From assembly GCF_022919835.1 (NCBI RefSeq), contig NZ_CP095074.1:3450001-3514000 (forward strand): a stretch of 64,000 bases of DNA. The letters run 5' to 3'. Under the pieces are notes generated by a model that worked only from the letters and a program-made list of their open reading frames with translations, was not told the origin of the DNA and did no database searches. Both the position numbers and the translations under genes were made by a program. Positions 62,667-64,000 of this stretch are shown here, piece after piece. The first letter of the stretch is position 1. Each line of letters begins with the position of its first letter. This DNA comes from Halobacillus shinanisalinarum. Its GTDB lineage: Bacteria > Bacillota > Bacilli > Bacillales > Halobacillaceae.

Positions 62667-62735
62667 AGAAGGCCTCTTTCAAAATGTATTTGCTCTTGAA
62701 GCATACATTTATGATAGAGAGCCTTCTCTTTTTTT
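62667..62735 (+). terminator. terminator of the gbsA-betA operon
   Basis: AAGAAGGCCTCT pairs with AGAGAGCCTTCT around a long loop that itself can pair (AAATGTAT and ATACATTT), followed by T-rich sequence. Confidence 0.82.
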
Positions 62736-63379
62736 GGATCTCTTATTTCCTCTCTATACAACTCCTCTTACAAAATATAAATTTAATCACATCATCGCGA
62801 TAATTATGGGACTCGGAGGGTACTTGTGTTTACGCTGGCGGATAAAGACGCCTGCCCCAGCGCGTTAATGTATTGACGCACTGGGGGCAGGCGACAATTT
62901 TGACAAAGTATTAAAAATTCCTCCGTGGACCATACATTTGGGATTTAACGACACAAATGAAGGGCCCTGTAAATTATTCGGATTTTACTGAATATTATTT
63001 TAATTGCGAATACCTTCGTTTATACTGATTATACGTACCTTGGTGAGGTGAAAAGGGGATGATAAATGATCTGAGAATGTAAGAATTACCTCTAATGTTA
63101 AATAGACTGCAGAAGTTAGGAGGATAATGCAAGGTACGGCATTAAACCTGTTTTATTATTAAGCGGGGCAGGACACGATACTATATTTTTGTCTGGCAAG
63201 GATGGGAATAGCCATAACTCGAAGGGATAGTCAGCGCTAAATAATTAGTAAGGTCGGTACATATTATTAAACGTTTATCGAAACACAGAGGAAAAAATAT
63301 ATACGTTAAGGTAAGGGCGTGTGTGACTGAGAGACGTCTATAACCACAGTCTTTAGAGTAGAGAAATGGGGGAAACGAA
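62736..63379. other. intergenic region before the transporter gene
   Basis: About 640 bp with no convincing gene. It holds the palindrome at 62847. The promoter of the downstream transporter gene is presumably here, but I cannot point to it. Confidence 0.5.
62847..62893. repeat. GCCTG palindrome family, copy
   Basis: GACGCCTGCCCCAGCGCGTT and its partner GACGCACTGGGGGCAGGCG. Near copy of 57341, so the two bracket the gbs/bet locus. Confidence 0.8.
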
Positions 63380-64000
63380 GTGTTAAGTGAACCTGTAGTT
63401 GCAGCGATGTTGATGTTAGCGTTATTGGCAGTAGGTGAATTTTTGTCGATCATCTCAAGAGCAAGAATTCCAATGCTGCTTGTTGCTTTATTCGGTTATT
63501 TGATTTTAATCTGGATAGGCATTTTTCCGAAAGATCTTATTGACAAATCAAACCTTGCAACGTTCGGAGCTGTGATGGTTGCACCGCTCATTGTACATAT
63601 GGGAACGCTAGTACCTTTTCGGTTACTAAAAGGCCAGGTAAAAGCGATATTAATTTCCCTTTTCGGCGTGATATGTTCAACTGTTCTCATCCTTCTTATA
63701 GTCGCTCCGATTATTGGCTATGAAGAGGCTGTTTCTGGATCGGGGCCGCTGTCGGGAGGACTTGTTGCCACCCTTATTACGTTTGAAAAGCTTGAGGAAA
63801 TAGGCTTGGCAAGTATGGTTACGATTCCAGCGCTAGTCTATGGATGTCAAAAGTTAGTAGGTATGCCGCTTGCCTCCAATCTTTTGCGTCGTTATGCATT
63901 AAAACTTCGGGCTTCGATTGATGCTGGAACATTTGCGGCTGCTGGTAAACCAACTAGTGAAGTTTCCGCAACAACAGAAGAAAATGAAAACAGCTGGCTC
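63380..64000 (+). CDS. multi-pass membrane transporter, 5' part (runs off the window)
   Basis: GTG 63380, seven bases after GGGGG, opens 207 codons without a stop. Hydrophobic segments include PVVAAMLMLALLAVGEFLSI, MLLVALFGYLILIWIG and ISLFGVICSTVLILLIVAPI, so it is a polytopic membrane protein. The Gly/Ser-rich SGSGPLSGGLVATLITFEK could line a transport path. Its place next to the glycine betaine genes suggests a related or ion transport role (inference). I do not recognise the family; the 3' end is outside. Confidence 0.75.
   Translation, partial: MLSEPVVAAMLMLALLAVGEFLSIISRARIPMLLVALFGYLILIWIGIFPKDLIDKSNLATFGAVMVAPLIVHMGTLVPFRLLKGQVKAILISLFGVICSTVLILLIVAPIIGYEEAVSGSGPLSGGLVATLITFEKLEEIGLASMVTIPALVYGCQKLVGMPLASNLLRRYALKLRASIDAGTFAAAGKPTSEVSATTEENENSWL

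Noticed and set aside
63100..63379. Riboswitch upstream of the transporter gene
   Set aside because: The leader is long, but I could not match it to any riboswitch class I know.
1..64000. CRISPR arrays, tRNA and rRNA genes
   Set aside because: The dispersed repeats are not regularly spaced and have no constant spacers. I saw no tRNA-like T-loop and acceptor pairs and no rRNA motifs.

Overview
The window reads as low-to-mid GC chromosomal DNA from a moderately halophilic, spore-forming member of the Bacillaceae (Halobacillus/Virgibacillus-like; the genus is inference). The evidence is strong AGGAGG-type ribosome sites, many TTG/GTG starts, two small acid-soluble spore proteins, a CotF-type coat protein, a SodF-type superoxide dismutase, and a complete choline-to-glycine-betaine locus (gbsR, gbsA, betA, an OpuAC-like binding protein).

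Layout. 0-5.6 kb: isochorismatase-like hydrolase, a nucleoside hydrolase relic, an acetyltransferase, a MITE-like element, a Na+/H+ antiporter and a DUF2254 membrane protein. 5.7-16.1 kb: two DUF3231 paralogs (a third lies at 15-16 kb), an M50-like metallopeptidase, a second DUF2254 copy, a lipoprotein and small membrane proteins. 16-25 kb: NTR-like secreted protein, CotF, cysteine-rich Csp-like protein, SodF, SNase/excalibur lipoprotein with a decayed duplicate of its 3' end, and an acyltransferase. 25-35 kb: sparse DNA with VOC protein, alpha/beta hydrolase, M1 peptidase lipoprotein, many membrane miniproteins and a frameshifted nuclease. 35-42 kb: SDR/TetR/P450 cassette, nucleoside hydrolase with an ATT start, YqxD, spore proteins, and an orphan toxin tail with its SUKH immunity gene. 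42-55 kb: acetyltransferase, DinB, IS relics, an IS66 inserted in a DUF3953 gene, and an IS110. 55-64 kb: a secreted SGNH-LysM protein that looks circularly permuted, then the glycine betaine locus and the start of a membrane transporter.

Three things stand out. (1) A large family of dispersed intergenic repeats (roughly 30 traces between 0.2 and 54.9 kb, none seen in the last 9 kb) has hairpin cores around GGGCGC/GGAATAAG/GGGCCA and a CTATTAGCTGG module; both IS110 3' ends abut that same module, as if the repeat were the insertion target. (2) Several genes have no ATG, GTG or TTG at the correct distance from their ribosome site and appear to start at ATT or ATC; the nucleoside hydrolase is the clearest case. 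(3) Gene decay is dense: tails, heads and frameshifted copies of at least a dozen genes lie between intact ones, and some frameshifts fall in homopolymers (A7, C6), so sequencing error has to be excluded there.

Functionally, the only clear pathway is osmoprotection at 57.4-62.7 kb: BetA oxidises choline to betaine aldehyde, GbsA oxidises that to glycine betaine, GbsR controls the genes, and the lipoprotein binds a choline/betaine-type ligand. The rest is accessory: stress and spore proteins, membrane proteins and mobile DNA. All functions are read from sequence motifs only; no database was searched.
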